From the NCBI RefSeq assembly GCF_030053115.1, contig NZ_CP125619.1, positions 3,111,501-3,175,500 of the forward strand: DNA of 64,000 nt, read 5' to 3'. The stretch is from Pseudomonas svalbardensis (GTDB lineage: Bacteria > Pseudomonadota > Gammaproteobacteria > Pseudomonadales > Pseudomonadaceae). The translations under genes were made by a program, and so were the position numbers. Positions within the stretch are counted from its first letter, which is position 1, and the number at the start of each line of letters is the position of its first letter. The notes under the pieces are model-generated. The model was given only the letters and a program-made list of their open reading frames with translations, ran no database searches and had not been told where the DNA came from. Positions 1 to 9,249 of this stretch are shown here, piece by piece.

Positions 1-1
1 G

Positions 2-103
2 GCAAGTAATGCTGCTCATGAGTTGTTATCACTGATTGACCGTTTGACGCCTGCCGACAGCGGCCATTTTTTTGCTTATAACGGAGAACGCCTACCTTGG
101 TAG
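2..103 (+). CDS. C-terminus of short-chain dehydrogenase/reductase (partial)
   Basis: An open frame enters from the left edge and ends at a TAG about 14 bases before the next gene. Its last residues read GHFFAYNGERLPW. A glycine-aromatic stretch followed by G-x-x-L-P-W is typical of the C-terminal end of CsgA/C-factor-like SDR oxidoreductases. Such genes often sit just upstream of the photolyase gene in Pseudomonas, which agrees with the neighbours here. Only about 33 residues are visible, so substrate and cofactor cannot be judged. Confidence 0.55.
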   Translation, partial: ASNAAHELLSLIDRLTPADSGHFFAYNGERLPW

Positions 104-116
104 GCAGGAGTGAACC

Positions 117-422
117 ATGAATCTGCAAGCGTTGACCGAACGGGCCGCGAATGGCGAAGTACGCGAGTTGGAGCTGCTGTCGCTGGAGGGCGGTTTTTAT
201 CTGGCGCGAGTCAGGCTGGATCACGGACAGTTCACTTTGCTGGACGATGCAGCGAAGCCTATGCACCTTCGCTCGATCAATCACCTGCGTGAGTTATTGC
301 AGCTCGTCCCGCCATTTCCCTGCGCGCTCGTGCAGCAATGTGTCCATGACGAGATGTGCGGCTCACGTGAAGGGCCCATCGAGTCGTTGCGCATTCCTTT
401 CTCGCTGGCGGCGCCCAAGTGA
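117..422 (+). CDS. DUF6482 family protein
   Basis: A 101-residue soluble protein of unknown function. The sequence fits the Pseudomonas DUF6482 family: N-terminal helix, a central segment with LEGGFYLARV, and SINHLRELL in the middle. The ATG follows a GGCAGGAG ribosome-binding site by a few bases. The stop codon lies inside the first codons of the longest photolyase frame, so the genes are tightly coupled. There is no signal peptide or membrane segment. The role is unknown; context suggests a light- or stress-linked operon. Confidence 0.75.
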   Translation: MNLQALTERAANGEVRELELLSLEGGFYLARVRLDHGQFTLLDDAAKPMHLRSINHLRELLQLVPPFPCALVQQCVHDEMCGSREGPIESLRIPFSLAAPK

Positions 423-448
423 GTCACATTCCGCCGGGATCCGGTGAA

Positions 449-1987
449 ATGAACAAAATTCGCCGACTCTGCCTGATCCTGGGCGACCAATTGTCCTTCG
501 ACCTGGCCTCATTGCAGGGACTGGATCCTGAGCGCGATACGGTTCTGTTAGTCGAGGTGATGGAGGAAGCCAGCCACGTACCCCATCACCCGCAAAAAAT
601 CGCCCTGATCTTCAGTGCGATGCGCCATTTTGCCGAGGCGTTGCAGCAGCGCGGTATCCGCGTGCAATACGTCACCCTCGATGATCCACACAATAGCGGC
701 TCGGTGCCGGGCGAATTACGGCGCTGGCAGTCGCTGCTGCAACCCGATGAACTGCTCGTCACAGATTGCGGTGACTGGCGCCTGGAGCAGTCGCTGAAAG
801 ATTGTGGCTTGGCGATCCAGTGGCATACCGATACCCGTTTTCTCTGCACCCGACTCGAGTTTGCGTCCTGGGCCGAAGGCAAAAAGCAGCTGCGCATGGA
901 GTTCTTCTACCGTGAGATGCGACGCAAGAGTGGCCTGTTGCTCAACGGCGACGGCAGCCCGGTCGGCGGCGCCTGGAACTTTGATGCCGAAAACCGCAAG
1001 GCACTTCCCAAAGGCTTGAGAGCCCCCTCGCCCATGCGCTTTTCGGCAGATGCGATAACCCAGGACGTGCTGTCGCTGGTCGAAAAAAACTTCTCCAGCC
1101 ACTACGGCGCACTCGACACCTTTGACTACCCGGTAACCCACGCCGATGCCCAAGCGTTGTGGGACTACTTCCTCGACTGGGGTCTGGCAGCCTTCGGCGA
1201 CTACCAAGATGCGATGGCCAGTGATGAACCCTTCCTGTTCCATGCGCGGATCAGCGCCGCGCTGAATATTGGCCTGTTGGATCTGCGTCAATTGTGCAGC
1301 GACGTCGAGGCAGCGTATTGGGCACACAGCATTCCATTAAACGCTGCCGAAGGCTTTATCCGTCAATTCATTGGCTGGCGTGAATATGTACGGGGCGTCT
1401 ACTGGCTGAAAATGCCCGACTACGCCGGCGGCAATAAGTTTGGTAACAGCAGGCTGCTTCCAGAGTTCTATTGGACAGGCGACACCAAGATGAACTGCAT
1501 GGGCCAGGCAATCGGCCAAAGTTTGAAACATGCCTATGCCCACCACATCCAGCGGCTGATGGTGACCGGCAACTTTGCGCTGCTGGCCGGCATCGCGCCG
1601 AGCCAGATTTGCGACTGGTACCTGGCGATCTACATGGACGCGTTCGACTGGGTCGAACTGCCCAACACACTGGGCATGGTGATGCATGCCGATGGCGGCT
1701 ACCTGGGCTCCAAGCCTTACTGCGCGAGTGGCCAATATATAAAGCGCATGTCGGATTACTGCCGTAACTGCGCGTACAAAGTCAGTGAAAGCACGACGGA
1801 CGACGCCTGCCCTTTCAACTCGCTTTACTGGCATTTTCTAATGCGTCACGGCGACCTTTTGCGCAGCAATCAGCGCATGGGCATGGTATACAAAAACCTC
1901 GATCGTATGACTGAATCCAAGCAGCAAGCGCTCTGGGATCGTGGCCAGAAACTGCTTGCCAAACTGGATGCCGGGGAGTCGTTTTGA
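449..1987 (+). CDS. Prokaryotic FeS photolyase/cryptochrome (FeS-BCP type)
   Basis: Predicted flavin photolyase of the bacterial iron-sulfur group, represented by Agrobacterium PhrB, a (6-4) photolyase. It would bind FAD and a 4Fe-4S cluster and repair UV photoproducts in blue light. The N-terminus MNKIRRLCLILGDQL is the usual antenna-domain start. Near the C-terminus, CRNC followed 13 residues later by CPFN, together with an earlier MNCMGQ cysteine, reproduces the spacing of the four cluster ligands. The open frame could start at a GTG at 419, but the ATG at 449 matches the family N-terminus. The final TGA overlaps the TTG of the next gene. A light-sensing rather than repair role cannot be excluded. 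Confidence 0.88.
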   Translation: MNKIRRLCLILGDQLSFDLASLQGLDPERDTVLLVEVMEEASHVPHHPQKIALIFSAMRHFAEALQQRGIRVQYVTLDDPHNSGSVPGELRRWQSLLQPDELLVTDCGDWRLEQSLKDCGLAIQWHTDTRFLCTRLEFASWAEGKKQLRMEFFYREMRRKSGLLLNGDGSPVGGAWNFDAENRKALPKGLRAPSPMRFSADAITQDVLSLVEKNFSSHYGALDTFDYPVTHADAQALWDYFLDWGLAAFGDYQDAMASDEPFLFHARISAALNIGLLDLRQLCSDVEAAYWAHSIPLNAAEGFIRQFIGWREYVRGVYWLKMPDYAGGNKFGNSRLLPEFYWTGDTKMNCMGQAIGQSLKHAYAHHIQRLMVTGNFALLAGIAPSQICDWYLAIYMDAFDWVELPNTLGMVMHADGGYLGSKPYCASGQYIKRMSDYCRNCAYKVSESTTDDACPFNSLYWHFLMRHGDLLRSNQRMGMVYKNLDRMTESKQQALWDRGQKLLAKLDAGESF

Positions 1988-2097
1988 AGAAGAGTGAACT
2001 CCCGGTCAAAACCTGTACAGTCTGCGGATTGCCCTTCGCCTGGCGCAAGAAATGGGCGCACTGTTGGGCTCAGGTGCGCTTGGTAAATGCCTATTGA
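1984..2097 (+). pseudogene. DUF2256 protein, 3'-truncated
   Basis: The TTG start overlaps the photolyase stop. The 37 residues contain KTCTVCG and KKWAHCW, the hallmark of the small zinc-ribbon-like DUF2256 family that commonly follows this photolyase. Family members continue after the QVR motif with a second cysteine pair (roughly YCSxRC). Here the frame diverges right after QVR into LVNAY and stops. The second metal-ligand pair is therefore lost, and the break near position 2078 marks a deletion or insertion junction. The product is probably non-functional. Confidence 0.6.
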
Positions 2098-2747
2098 GAA
2101 GTCATAGCCTACCACTGCAAAAGCACGTCTTTAGTCGCTACAGGTTCAACCGTCGGCACTCAAATTCAGCTTCAACTCGTCTGGTAGGTGGTCTTCAGTC
2201 GCAGCTTCTCCACATTGTCATAGAAATTAAAAGCTCTGGTCGTGGTCTCGCAGTAGAAACGCGTTCCGTTTCGCATGGATCCCATTTCCGTTCGAATTGC
2301 AGGGACAACAACAATTCTCGATATCATCTTCACGCCCTCTCCAAGCCCCCTTCACTATTAGGGCCATAACCCACCATCGCAAACGACCGTTGTCAATTTC
2401 CGATGAGGAGCACGAGCGGACATGCGTTGATTGGAAGCTTCGTAAAAAGGCTCGGGATCTACCTTATGGGCGGCACTGCTCTCTCCCTCCGTATTCGCTG
2501 GCCGACATCCGAAAGATCAAAATGGTGCATATGATTATTCATTTGATATTTAATTTTTCCAAAGGGCGGCAAATTTTCGGGGATGAGAGCTCTGTGCTCG
2601 CCTATACTAAAATTGTTAAATCATGCTGGTGAGCTCGATAAACAAAGTATTGATAAATATGGATATTTAAGAATATCGGTTGCCTTGGAGTTTGCTGGTT
2701 AAGAAATATTTCTCTGTGATGGTTCGGCGTCGTGACGAGGTTTTGAT
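2098..2747. other. Intergenic region without recognisable gene
   Basis: About 650 bases after the broken DUF2256 gene. Open frames here have no ribosome-binding site and no family resemblance. The second half (about 2520-2700) is visibly richer in A and T and probably contains the promoter of the hemerythrin-like gene. I see no repeat or RNA gene. Confidence 0.5.
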
Positions 2748-3206
2748 ATGAACGTCTTGTTGAAAGAACTTCAGGCCTATCATCATGAGGCGGCTATAAA
2801 AATCACTCAAATCAAAGAGTTGCTGAGGAAGATGAGGCGTGAATCCGATGGTGCTGCTGACTGCAAGCTGTTGTTCAAGATGCTGGAAGCCATGCATGGA
2901 GATGCAGAACAACAACACCATGAAAATGAAGAACTTATTCGGCTGGCTTTGCTAGGGACTGAGGCACCGATCCACCAACGGGTCAAGGATATCGAGCGAG
3001 ATCATCAAGCATTTGGGCGAATTGCTGGACAGTTGAAGATGTTGGAGGACACAACTCAGGAAACGAGAGTAATTGCTGACACTATCGATGACTTTATCAA
3101 AAAATATTTCGATCATATGGACTCGGAGGAAAATATTTTCTTTCCGTTGGCAGATAAGTGGCTGTCAGACGAGCAGTGGCAGGAAATAAAGCGTCAGTGG
3201 CATTAA
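2748..3206 (+). CDS. Hemerythrin HHE-domain protein
   Basis: A 152-residue four-helix HHE cation-binding protein. Probable di-iron ligands are visible in order: HH near residue 12, HHENEEL in the second helix, ERDHQAF in the third and YFDHMDSEE near residue 125. Such proteins bind oxygen or NO, or protect iron centres; the exact role cannot be read from sequence. It has no signal peptide, so it is cytoplasmic. It appears to be a single-gene unit preceded by an AT-rich stretch. The C-terminus matches the family (SEENIFFPLA). Confidence 0.8.
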   Translation: MNVLLKELQAYHHEAAIKITQIKELLRKMRRESDGAADCKLLFKMLEAMHGDAEQQHHENEELIRLALLGTEAPIHQRVKDIERDHQAFGRIAGQLKMLEDTTQETRVIADTIDDFIKKYFDHMDSEENIFFPLADKWLSDEQWQEIKRQWH

Positions 3207-3312
3207 TTGGGTCTCACCGTAGACCTTAAAAATTTAGCTACTACTTAGTCCGCGATCTAACAAGCTCGGTTGACACTACTAGGCTTCAACTTCGCTCTGA
3301 GGAAATGTCGCC

Positions 3313-3525
3313 ATGCCACCCCCTCCCTTACTGCCGGACATACTCGAAACCCTTCACGAAAACCAGCTCGCACTTGCCGACGCCATTGAGTAGATAGCAA
3401 TGTGGATTGATCAGAGGGGATCTACTGGCGTTTCCAGTACCGCCCTTGGCGCTGTCGCCACGCTCGACTTGAATGCCGAGTCCGTCAGAAAGGGAATTGA
3501 TGCACTTAGAAAAACCATCAGATGA
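3313..3525 (+). pseudogene. Small Pseudomonas protein interrupted by an in-frame TAG
   Basis: An ATG after GAGGAAATGTCGCC opens a 70-codon frame whose only defect is a TAG at 3391-3393 (codon 27). The translation on both sides matches the intact small gene at 11699-11908: LPDILETLHENQLALADAIE before the stop, and MWIDQRGS after it, against NQLALEAAIMELTLWVEQRGS in the paralogue. Function of this family is unknown. It is either a nonsense-mutated copy or an amber-readthrough gene; the former is more likely. Confidence 0.6.
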
Positions 3526-3643
3526 AACCTTGCACCCAATTCCCTGTATCGCTTGAGAGTCGATACTAAGACCTCGAAAGGGTACGAGCTCTTTTGTTCA
3601 GGCTCGTCATTGGCCTGAACTACCTCATGAAAGGACTCTCGTG

Positions 3644-3916
3644 ATGCTGATCAAAATCGAAGAAGCGAACACACCCGAAGGCTGGCTTGTGTGGATGGAT
3701 GCATGGTGCGTCAAATTTCGCAGCTCGACGATCAGAAGGTTAGACAATCACTGGCGTTTTCACACAGCCTGGGTCGTTTGGAGCCCTTCGCGTCAGTCAA
3801 AAAACCGCAAGAATCGGTTAGGTGCTACCACGCAGCTGATAGAGAAATGTCTCAATTCAGGTATTTTTCGAAGGGGAGCAGATCGAATCCATCCCCAGTT
3901 TTTTTTCTGGCCTTAA
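3644..3916 (+). CDS. Possible small hypothetical protein, probably decayed
   Basis: A frame after AAAGGACTCTCGTG begins MLIKIEEANTPEGWLVWMDA, a plausible short protein start. From about residue 30 the sequence stops looking protein-like, and the 3' end overlaps the convergent GGDEF-EAL gene. It may be a gene whose C-terminal half was lost by frameshift, or a chance frame. No family was recognised. Confidence 0.25.
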   Translation: MLIKIEEANTPEGWLVWMDAWCVKFRSSTIRRLDNHWRFHTAWVVWSPSRQSKNRKNRLGATTQLIEKCLNSGIFRRGADRIHPQFFFWP

Positions 3917-6473
3917 CCAATCTGGCCTTAACCAATAAGTTAAAGGCGTCAGTTTCAAGTGGCCGACTTAGAAAAAAGCCTTGGCCTTCATCGCACTTCA
4001 CCGCTTTCAGCAAGTTCAAGTGTTCGGCGGTTTCGATCCCTTCTGCCGTAACAGTGAGTGATAACGCGCGGCCCAAGCCCACAATCGCCTGAATGATGGA
4101 TTTGTCATCGCTTTCAACCAGTTTGTTTAGAAAGCTCCGATCTATCTTTAGGCCATCAAAGGGAAAGGTACGCAAATAACTTAGTGAAGAATACCCCGTA
4201 CCGAAGTCATCCATGGATATGCGAACGCCAAGACGCTTCAATGTACGCATTAGCTCTAGCGCGCAGGGGGCATCTTCGAGCATGACGCTTTCAGTAATCT
4301 CCAACTCTACCCGTGCAGGAGCGATTCCTGAGTCATGAAGTGCTTTTTGCACGCGCTCTACCAAATTGCCTCGCTTGAATTCGCTAGGTGAAAGATTGAC
4401 TGATACAAACAAATCTTTCGGCCACCGTGCAGCGCTACGGCAAGCGGCGTCGATCACCCAGTCACTCAAGGAAAGAATAAGCCCGGATTCTTCAGCAATG
4501 GGGATGAAAGTATCGGGAGGTATTAAACCGCGCTCAGGATGCTGCCACCGTACCAACGCTTCGGCGCCAACGATCTGCCCGTCTGAGATACGAAAACGCG
4601 GTTGGAAATGGAGTCGAAGTTCTTCATGCTTGATCGCGAAGCGCAGATCACTTTCCAGCCGACGCCGCTCAATAATTTTGGCGTTCATATCCCCGGCATA
4701 GAAACGCCAAGTTTTACGACCTCCAGCCTTTGCTTCGTACAACGCGATATCTGCATAACGTAGCAAATCGGTCGCCTCACAAGCGTCATTTGGCGCCATG
4801 GCGATACCAATACTGGCGCTGACAAACACTTCTTGTTCATTGATCTGTATCGGCTGCTCGATGGACTCGATCAGACGGCGACAAAGCGCCTCGACTTCCT
4901 CCTGGGAACTGACATCGGTGAGTATCAGTACAAACTCGTCCCCTCCAATCCGAGCGACAAGATCTCCATGGCGAACACAGTCTGCCAAGCGGCTCGACAC
5001 CTGGTTGAGCACCAGATCACCTGCAGCATGCCCTAGCAGGTCATTCACCGGCTTGAATCGATCAAGGTCTAGGCTGAGCATGACCAAGGGTTGTTCTACT
5101 GTCGGCAAAGCTTTGAGCTTGCCATCAAGAAACTCCTGTAGTCGTGTCCTGTTGGGAAGTCCGGTCAGGGCATCATGTTGTGAAAGGAATTCGATCCGCC
5201 GACGGGCTTCAACTTCCTCCGTCACGTCGGTTGCTGTCCCCCGGAATCCTCCTCCCTCCATTGCTCGTGCCGAAAGACGGGTGATTCGCTCTTGGCCATT
5301 TGTATCGACGTAGCGACACTGAACACTGATCTCTGGACGGCGGTTCGGAATACTGAGCCACTGAGATAACGTGCCTAGTTCAGTGCGCAGCAGATCATCC
5401 ATCGCCGCACCAATCCATGCATCCCTGGAAAGGCCCGTGACATTTTCAAACCGCTCGGATAGATAAGTGAAACAGCAGCCACCGTCCATTTCCCATACCC
5501 AATCCGAGCTGGCCTCAACAACATCGCGAAAGCGCGCCTCACTGGTGGCAAGGTCGGCCTGACTGCTTTGCAGCGATGAATAGCTGGCGTCTAGCGCCTG
5601 CGCAGCAGCGGTCGTACGACGCAAGATGACCCAAGTCATCAGGCACACCAGCAGCGCAGCGATTCCCACCAAGGGCAATCCCAGCGCCAACAATTGCAGG
5701 CCTGGTTTTCGCGGAGTCCAGTGCAGGCTGCCTGCTGTACCGTTCTCGCCCAGGGGATAGACGGACACCAAGGGAATTTCGTCGGGCGTGGCCATGTGCA
5801 GGCCATCTACCCCGAAATCCAGACCTATTGTTTCAAGCTTGGCGCTGTCCAACATGTCAACGAATATCAACACCGACGCCGACCTGTCATCCGCGATGAC
5901 CGTCGGATCGGTTCCCGGCGTAATCGAAGCAGCAGCGACCAGGGCTGGTATCCCTCCAACATTGATGAACGTAGTCGTCGGCGTTTCGGTTTCCGCGCCC
6001 TCGCGTGCCTTATCGAGAATCGCATCAATGGACTGCTCGAGCCATTGTTCGACTTCAACTGACGCCATCTCACCCTTGATCAAGGAATAAACGGTACGGT
6101 TGACATCGTTGACGACAAACACTCCCCGAAATCCAAGGTCTGTGTAAAGTGTTGTCCCGATATTTTGTCGTACGTACGCCCAGTCCACGTCTACCTGGGT
6201 ATGCAAGTGCTTGTAAGCATCCCCCCAAAATGCGTAATCCTTGACGGTCGAGCGCAGCGATTTCTCCAACGACTCCACGGCTCTCTTCGTATAGAACGCG
6301 CTGTCAACCTCCTCCCCTCGATCTAAATTTTGCGCAACATAAACAAGTGAATAGCAGGCGAGTAAGAACACCCCCGCCAAAAGACCAACAAACTTGAATA
6401 GCGAAGCGCGTGTCAGGGCTACGCTTGAGCGATTGGTTTGAGAACAAGAGATAGTGGGGAGGTCGTTGGGCAT
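3852..6473 (-). CDS. CHASE4-PAS-GGDEF-EAL membrane protein
   Basis: An 873-residue bifunctional c-di-GMP enzyme. Transmembrane helices at about 25-47 and 259-285 enclose a periplasmic CHASE4-like sensor (YAFWGDAYKHL near 80). A PAS domain follows at about 315-430. The GGDEF domain is at 435-600, with intact GGDEF at 510-514 and an inhibitory-site RHGD at 501-504. The EAL domain is at 610-860, with EAL at 638-640, DDFGTGYSSL near 755, KIDRSF and EGIE. Both cyclase and phosphodiesterase halves look catalytically competent, so net activity must depend on the sensor. It stands alone on its strand. The start ATG at 6473 gives a normal N-terminal arm before the first helix. Confidence 0.9.
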   Translation of the reverse strand: MPNDLPTISCSQTNRSSVALTRASLFKFVGLLAGVFLLACYSLVYVAQNLDRGEEVDSAFYTKRAVESLEKSLRSTVKDYAFWGDAYKHLHTQVDVDWAYVRQNIGTTLYTDLGFRGVFVVNDVNRTVYSLIKGEMASVEVEQWLEQSIDAILDKAREGAETETPTTTFINVGGIPALVAAASITPGTDPTVIADDRSASVLIFVDMLDSAKLETIGLDFGVDGLHMATPDEIPLVSVYPLGENGTAGSLHWTPRKPGLQLLALGLPLVGIAALLVCLMTWVILRRTTAAAQALDASYSSLQSSQADLATSEARFRDVVEASSDWVWEMDGGCCFTYLSERFENVTGLSRDAWIGAAMDDLLRTELGTLSQWLSIPNRRPEISVQCRYVDTNGQERITRLSARAMEGGGFRGTATDVTEEVEARRRIEFLSQHDALTGLPNRTRLQEFLDGKLKALPTVEQPLVMLSLDLDRFKPVNDLLGHAAGDLVLNQVSSRLADCVRHGDLVARIGGDEFVLILTDVSSQEEVEALCRRLIESIEQPIQINEQEVFVSASIGIAMAPNDACEATDLLRYADIALYEAKAGGRKTWRFYAGDMNAKIIERRRLESDLRFAIKHEELRLHFQPRFRISDGQIVGAEALVRWQHPERGLIPPDTFIPIAEESGLILSLSDWVIDAACRSAARWPKDLFVSVNLSPSEFKRGNLVERVQKALHDSGIAPARVELEITESVMLEDAPCALELMRTLKRLGVRISMDDFGTGYSSLSYLRTFPFDGLKIDRSFLNKLVESDDKSIIQAIVGLGRALSLTVTAEGIETAEHLNLLKAVKCDEGQGFFLSRPLETDAFNLLVKARLVKARKKTGDGFDLLPFEKYLN

Positions 6474-7144
6474 AAATTCGCGCTAGTCATTGAGACAATT
6501 CATTTATATATCAGGATGTCGGCAGTCGACGCCAAATAGTGAGTGTCCGTACGTCGCGCTAAGCGGATCTGCCCAGTGCGCCGGAGGCAATGCAGAACCT
6601 TGATTGGAAGATCGAGCATCTTCGGGACATTCCAGTTGACGGCCGCCAGCTTGATGCATGACGACGATGCGCATGAACTGCGAGAAATGGCTGATGCGTG
6701 TTGGCGCCGACGCAGATTGATCCAGTTGCCGAGATGTCACTGACCCAGTCTGTCCCAAGCGAACCATTGCCTTTGCTGAATGTGTGCAGATTTGGAGTTG
6801 GGTTAGTCTTGCGTCAGCACTTGGGTCAATTCGGCGTCGGCGTCAACACCCCGCATGCCACCAATTGGGATGAGTATTTCGAGTTCCGTTGCGGCAAGAA
6901 AATGCTCAAATTGGTACGGGGGGCGCGAAGCTATACCGGATCTGGCGGCAGCAAGATTGCTTGTGCTCGGTCTGCCGGTTACCAAAGATACGCCGTGGCA
7001 TAGTCGGCGTATCATAAAGCTGGCTCAATGCGGAACGGTCGCGGCAGTCAATCTTGATATCTATCACCTGCGTTGCCCCAGAGATCAGCAGTTCGCCAAC
7101 CTTAAATAGGTTTCGCATGGTGCCTGATAGTGCCTTTGTAGCTT
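6474..7144. other. Degenerate region with no supported gene
   Basis: About 670 bases with short overlapping frames on both strands, none with a recognisable domain or good ribosome-binding site. It precedes a group II intron tail and an IS66 fragment, so it is probably insertion-element debris too decayed to name. I could not identify a reverse transcriptase here. Confidence 0.45.
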
Positions 7145-7214
7145 GAGCCGTGTGCAGGGAAACTCGCATGCGCGGTTCTTAGGGCGCGCGGGCAACCGCG
7201 TCTGACTCCCCGAC
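7145..7214 (+). ncRNA. Group II intron 3' end remnant (domains V-VI)
   Basis: Positions 7145-7178 form a 34-nt hairpin of domain V type. It opens with GAGCCGTG, closes with CGCGGTTC, and has a GAAA loop in the middle, as in bacterial group II introns. A second GC-rich hairpin follows at about 7181-7205, and the segment ends in CCCCGAC, as domain VI and the 3' splice end usually do. No intron-encoded protein is visible upstream, so this is a truncated, immobile fragment. Confidence 0.6.
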
Positions 7215-7232
7215 AATCAAATTCGACCATGA

Positions 7233-7433
7233 GCATTTCTGCGTTCTAACTGGCTGTTCGCGGGCTCGTTATGCAGCGGAAAATGTGCAGCGGCGCTCAT
7301 GAGCCTTATCCAGTCGGCGCAACTTAATGGACATGATCTGTATGCCGATCTGAAGATTGTTCTCACTCGCCTACCGACGCAGCGCGCGAGTGAAATTACC
7401 GAGCTGCTGCCGCATAAATGGGCGTACGTTTAA
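7233..7433 (+). pseudogene. IS66-family transposase C-terminal fragment
   Basis: The frame reads NWLFAGSLCSG, then SLIQSAQLNGHD, then LTRLPTQRASEITELLPHKW and a stop. This is the conserved C-terminal end of IS66-type transposases (TnpC). Only about 62 of roughly 500 residues remain, and an upstream in-frame TGA closes the frame. The fragment directly follows the group II intron tail, so the intron may once have sat in this IS or next to it. Confidence 0.7.
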
Positions 7434-7601
7434 CCACGCGGGTGCAGGGGGCGTTAGCTAGCGTAACGAACGTCCTGATTGGCCAACTCCTACGATTTAC
7501 TGCCGCGTTAGCATGCTGCGGCCTGTGTCGTAGCGGCCATGATTCAGGTCGTATTTGGATGCACCCCAATCTTACCGGTCAGTATAGTCAACTCCGTCCC
7601 G

Positions 7602-8192
7602 ATGCCGGAGTGCCTTAAATTGGACAATACCCGTGAGCGCTTGATTGACTCAGCGCTGAAGCTGTTTCTGTCACAAGGTATATACATTACTGGTGTGATG
7701 GCCATCGCCGCGACGGCGGGCGTTACCAAGATGACGCTCTACAGCCATTTCCCCTCCAAGGATGCGCTGATAGTGGCTTGCCTTGAGGAGCGTGACCGAC
7801 GCTGGCGTGAAGAGGTAGCGCGCACCTTGGTAGGGCATCCTGACCCGGTCATGGGCATGCTCGCGTTTTTCGATTTGTATCAACGCTTTCTTTTGCAAGA
7901 TAGCGGGCGCGGGTGCCTGTTCGTCAACAGTGCGGCTGAATTCCCCCAGTTTAGCCACCCTGTACATTTGGCGGTGAGCAGGCATAAGCAAGGGATACGC
8001 GAAAATCTTACTGCATTGGCCATGAGCGCCGGTATAAGCGACCCTGACGTAGTTGCTGAGGGGCTGTTTATCTTGCTGGAGGGCAGTTTTGTCAGCGGCG
8101 CCATGGGCCAGGACGTGCGGGTATTCGACACCGCCCGCCACGTAGCTCATTGCTGGATCCGGAAGCAGGGCCAGCAGGAGCAGAGCGTATGA
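7602..8192 (+). CDS. TetR/AcrR-family regulator
   Basis: A 196-residue repressor-type regulator. The N-terminal helix-turn-helix is clear: RERLIDSALKLFLSQG, then AIAATAGVTKMTLYSHF. The C-terminal region resembles the ligand-binding part of YcdC/TetR_C-like regulators. The frame is open from 7539, but the ATG at 7602 gives the normal spacing to the HTH. Its stop overlaps the start of the EamA transporter gene in an ATGA arrangement, so the two are co-transcribed and the transporter is its likely target. Confidence 0.85.
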   Translation: MPECLKLDNTRERLIDSALKLFLSQGIYITGVMAIAATAGVTKMTLYSHFPSKDALIVACLEERDRRWREEVARTLVGHPDPVMGMLAFFDLYQRFLLQDSGRGCLFVNSAAEFPQFSHPVHLAVSRHKQGIRENLTALAMSAGISDPDVVAEGLFILLEGSFVSGAMGQDVRVFDTARHVAHCWIRKQGQQEQSV

Positions 8193-9166
8193 CCCTAGGT
8201 TTAATAGCGGCCATTGCCGCCACTTTTTCATGGTCGCTGCTCTACATCTTTCCGGGTTTAGTCGGCGATTACAGCCTTTTTGATCTGGCTGTGGTGAGCT
8301 ATGCCTTTGCCGGTTTAGGTAGCCTGCTCGTGCTGTTTGTGTACCGTAGCGAAGTGCGGCAATTGCGACTGAGCGACTGGGCCTGTGCCGCACTGCTGGG
8401 CTTCTTAGGATACATCGGCTACTTCTTCCTGATCACCACTGCGGTCTTGGCAGCTGGGCCGGTGATCCCTCCGGTAATGATGGGGTCAGTCCCGGTCGTG
8501 CTCGCGATTGCCGGCAACATGCGAAGCTCCAGCGTGCCCTGGCGCGCCATTGCCGGGCCGCTGATGGTAGCGGCTTTGGGCATAAGCTTGGTCAACCTGA
8601 GCGTGTTTGATTTTAGCAGCGCAACGGCGATGCTCCCGACCGATTCGATACTGCTTGGGCTCCTCGCATCGTTAATGGCAATTGGATTTTGGACTGGTTT
8701 TGGATTGTTAAATGAAAGTGCTTTGGCTCAACGCCCAAGCATATCTCCCATGTTGTGGTCAGCCATGCTGATCTTCATGTGCAGCGTCGAAATGCTGGCC
8801 TTCATCCCAGTTGGGCTGTACTTGAAACTGTCCCACTTCGCTAGCCATCCGAGCGGGTTAGCAGGTACTCAGGCGCTAATAATCTGTGGGTTAATTCAGG
8901 GGTTAGGGGCCACCCTTGCAGGTGCCTGGGCATGGTCTATCGCAACTCGACGCCTACCTCTGGCTCTGAGCGGGCAATTGATCGCCAGCGAAACCCTTTA
9001 CGCGACTGCGATGGGCCTGCTCATCAACCAACGCTGGCCCTCTCCTATGGAAGCGCTTGGGACAGGGTTGCTTTTCGTAGGGGTGGTGTGGGCTATTCAC
9101 GCCTTTTATCGCAGGCAGACACGCTTCGAGACGCATGGTGGGATAACTGACCTTAGCCAAAACTAA
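8189..9166 (+). CDS. EamA/DMT-family transporter
   Basis: A 325-residue inner-membrane protein with about ten hydrophobic helices in two repeated halves, the architecture of drug/metabolite transporters. It starts MTLGLIAAIAATFSWSLLY and carries a C-terminal repeat with GLIQGLGATLAGAWAW and ALGTGLLFVGVVW. The ATG at 8189 overlaps the TetR stop. The substrate is unknown; export of a small metabolite or toxic compound under control of the adjacent TetR regulator is the natural guess. Confidence 0.85.
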   Translation: MTLGLIAAIAATFSWSLLYIFPGLVGDYSLFDLAVVSYAFAGLGSLLVLFVYRSEVRQLRLSDWACAALLGFLGYIGYFFLITTAVLAAGPVIPPVMMGSVPVVLAIAGNMRSSSVPWRAIAGPLMVAALGISLVNLSVFDFSSATAMLPTDSILLGLLASLMAIGFWTGFGLLNESALAQRPSISPMLWSAMLIFMCSVEMLAFIPVGLYLKLSHFASHPSGLAGTQALIICGLIQGLGATLAGAWAWSIATRRLPLALSGQLIASETLYATAMGLLINQRWPSPMEALGTGLLFVGVVWAIHAFYRRQTRFETHGGITDLSQN

Positions 9167-9249
9167 TGCGACTGTGCCGGTATGGGTATTTCAGGTGTCC
9201 GCTTTGGATTGATTTCGCATCATTGCCCTACGTGCTGGGGTCGAGAAGG

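Noticed and set aside
716..1327. Long minus-strand frame opposite the photolyase gene
   Set aside because: Antisense shadow of a well-supported gene in high-GC DNA.
2297..2632. 111-codon open frame in the 2.1-2.7 kb gap
   Set aside because: No start signal and no protein-like pattern; partly in an AT-rich promoter-like region.
6698..7109. Group II intron reverse transcriptase
   Set aside because: Frames here lack any reverse transcriptase motif such as YADD; only the intron RNA tail can be supported.
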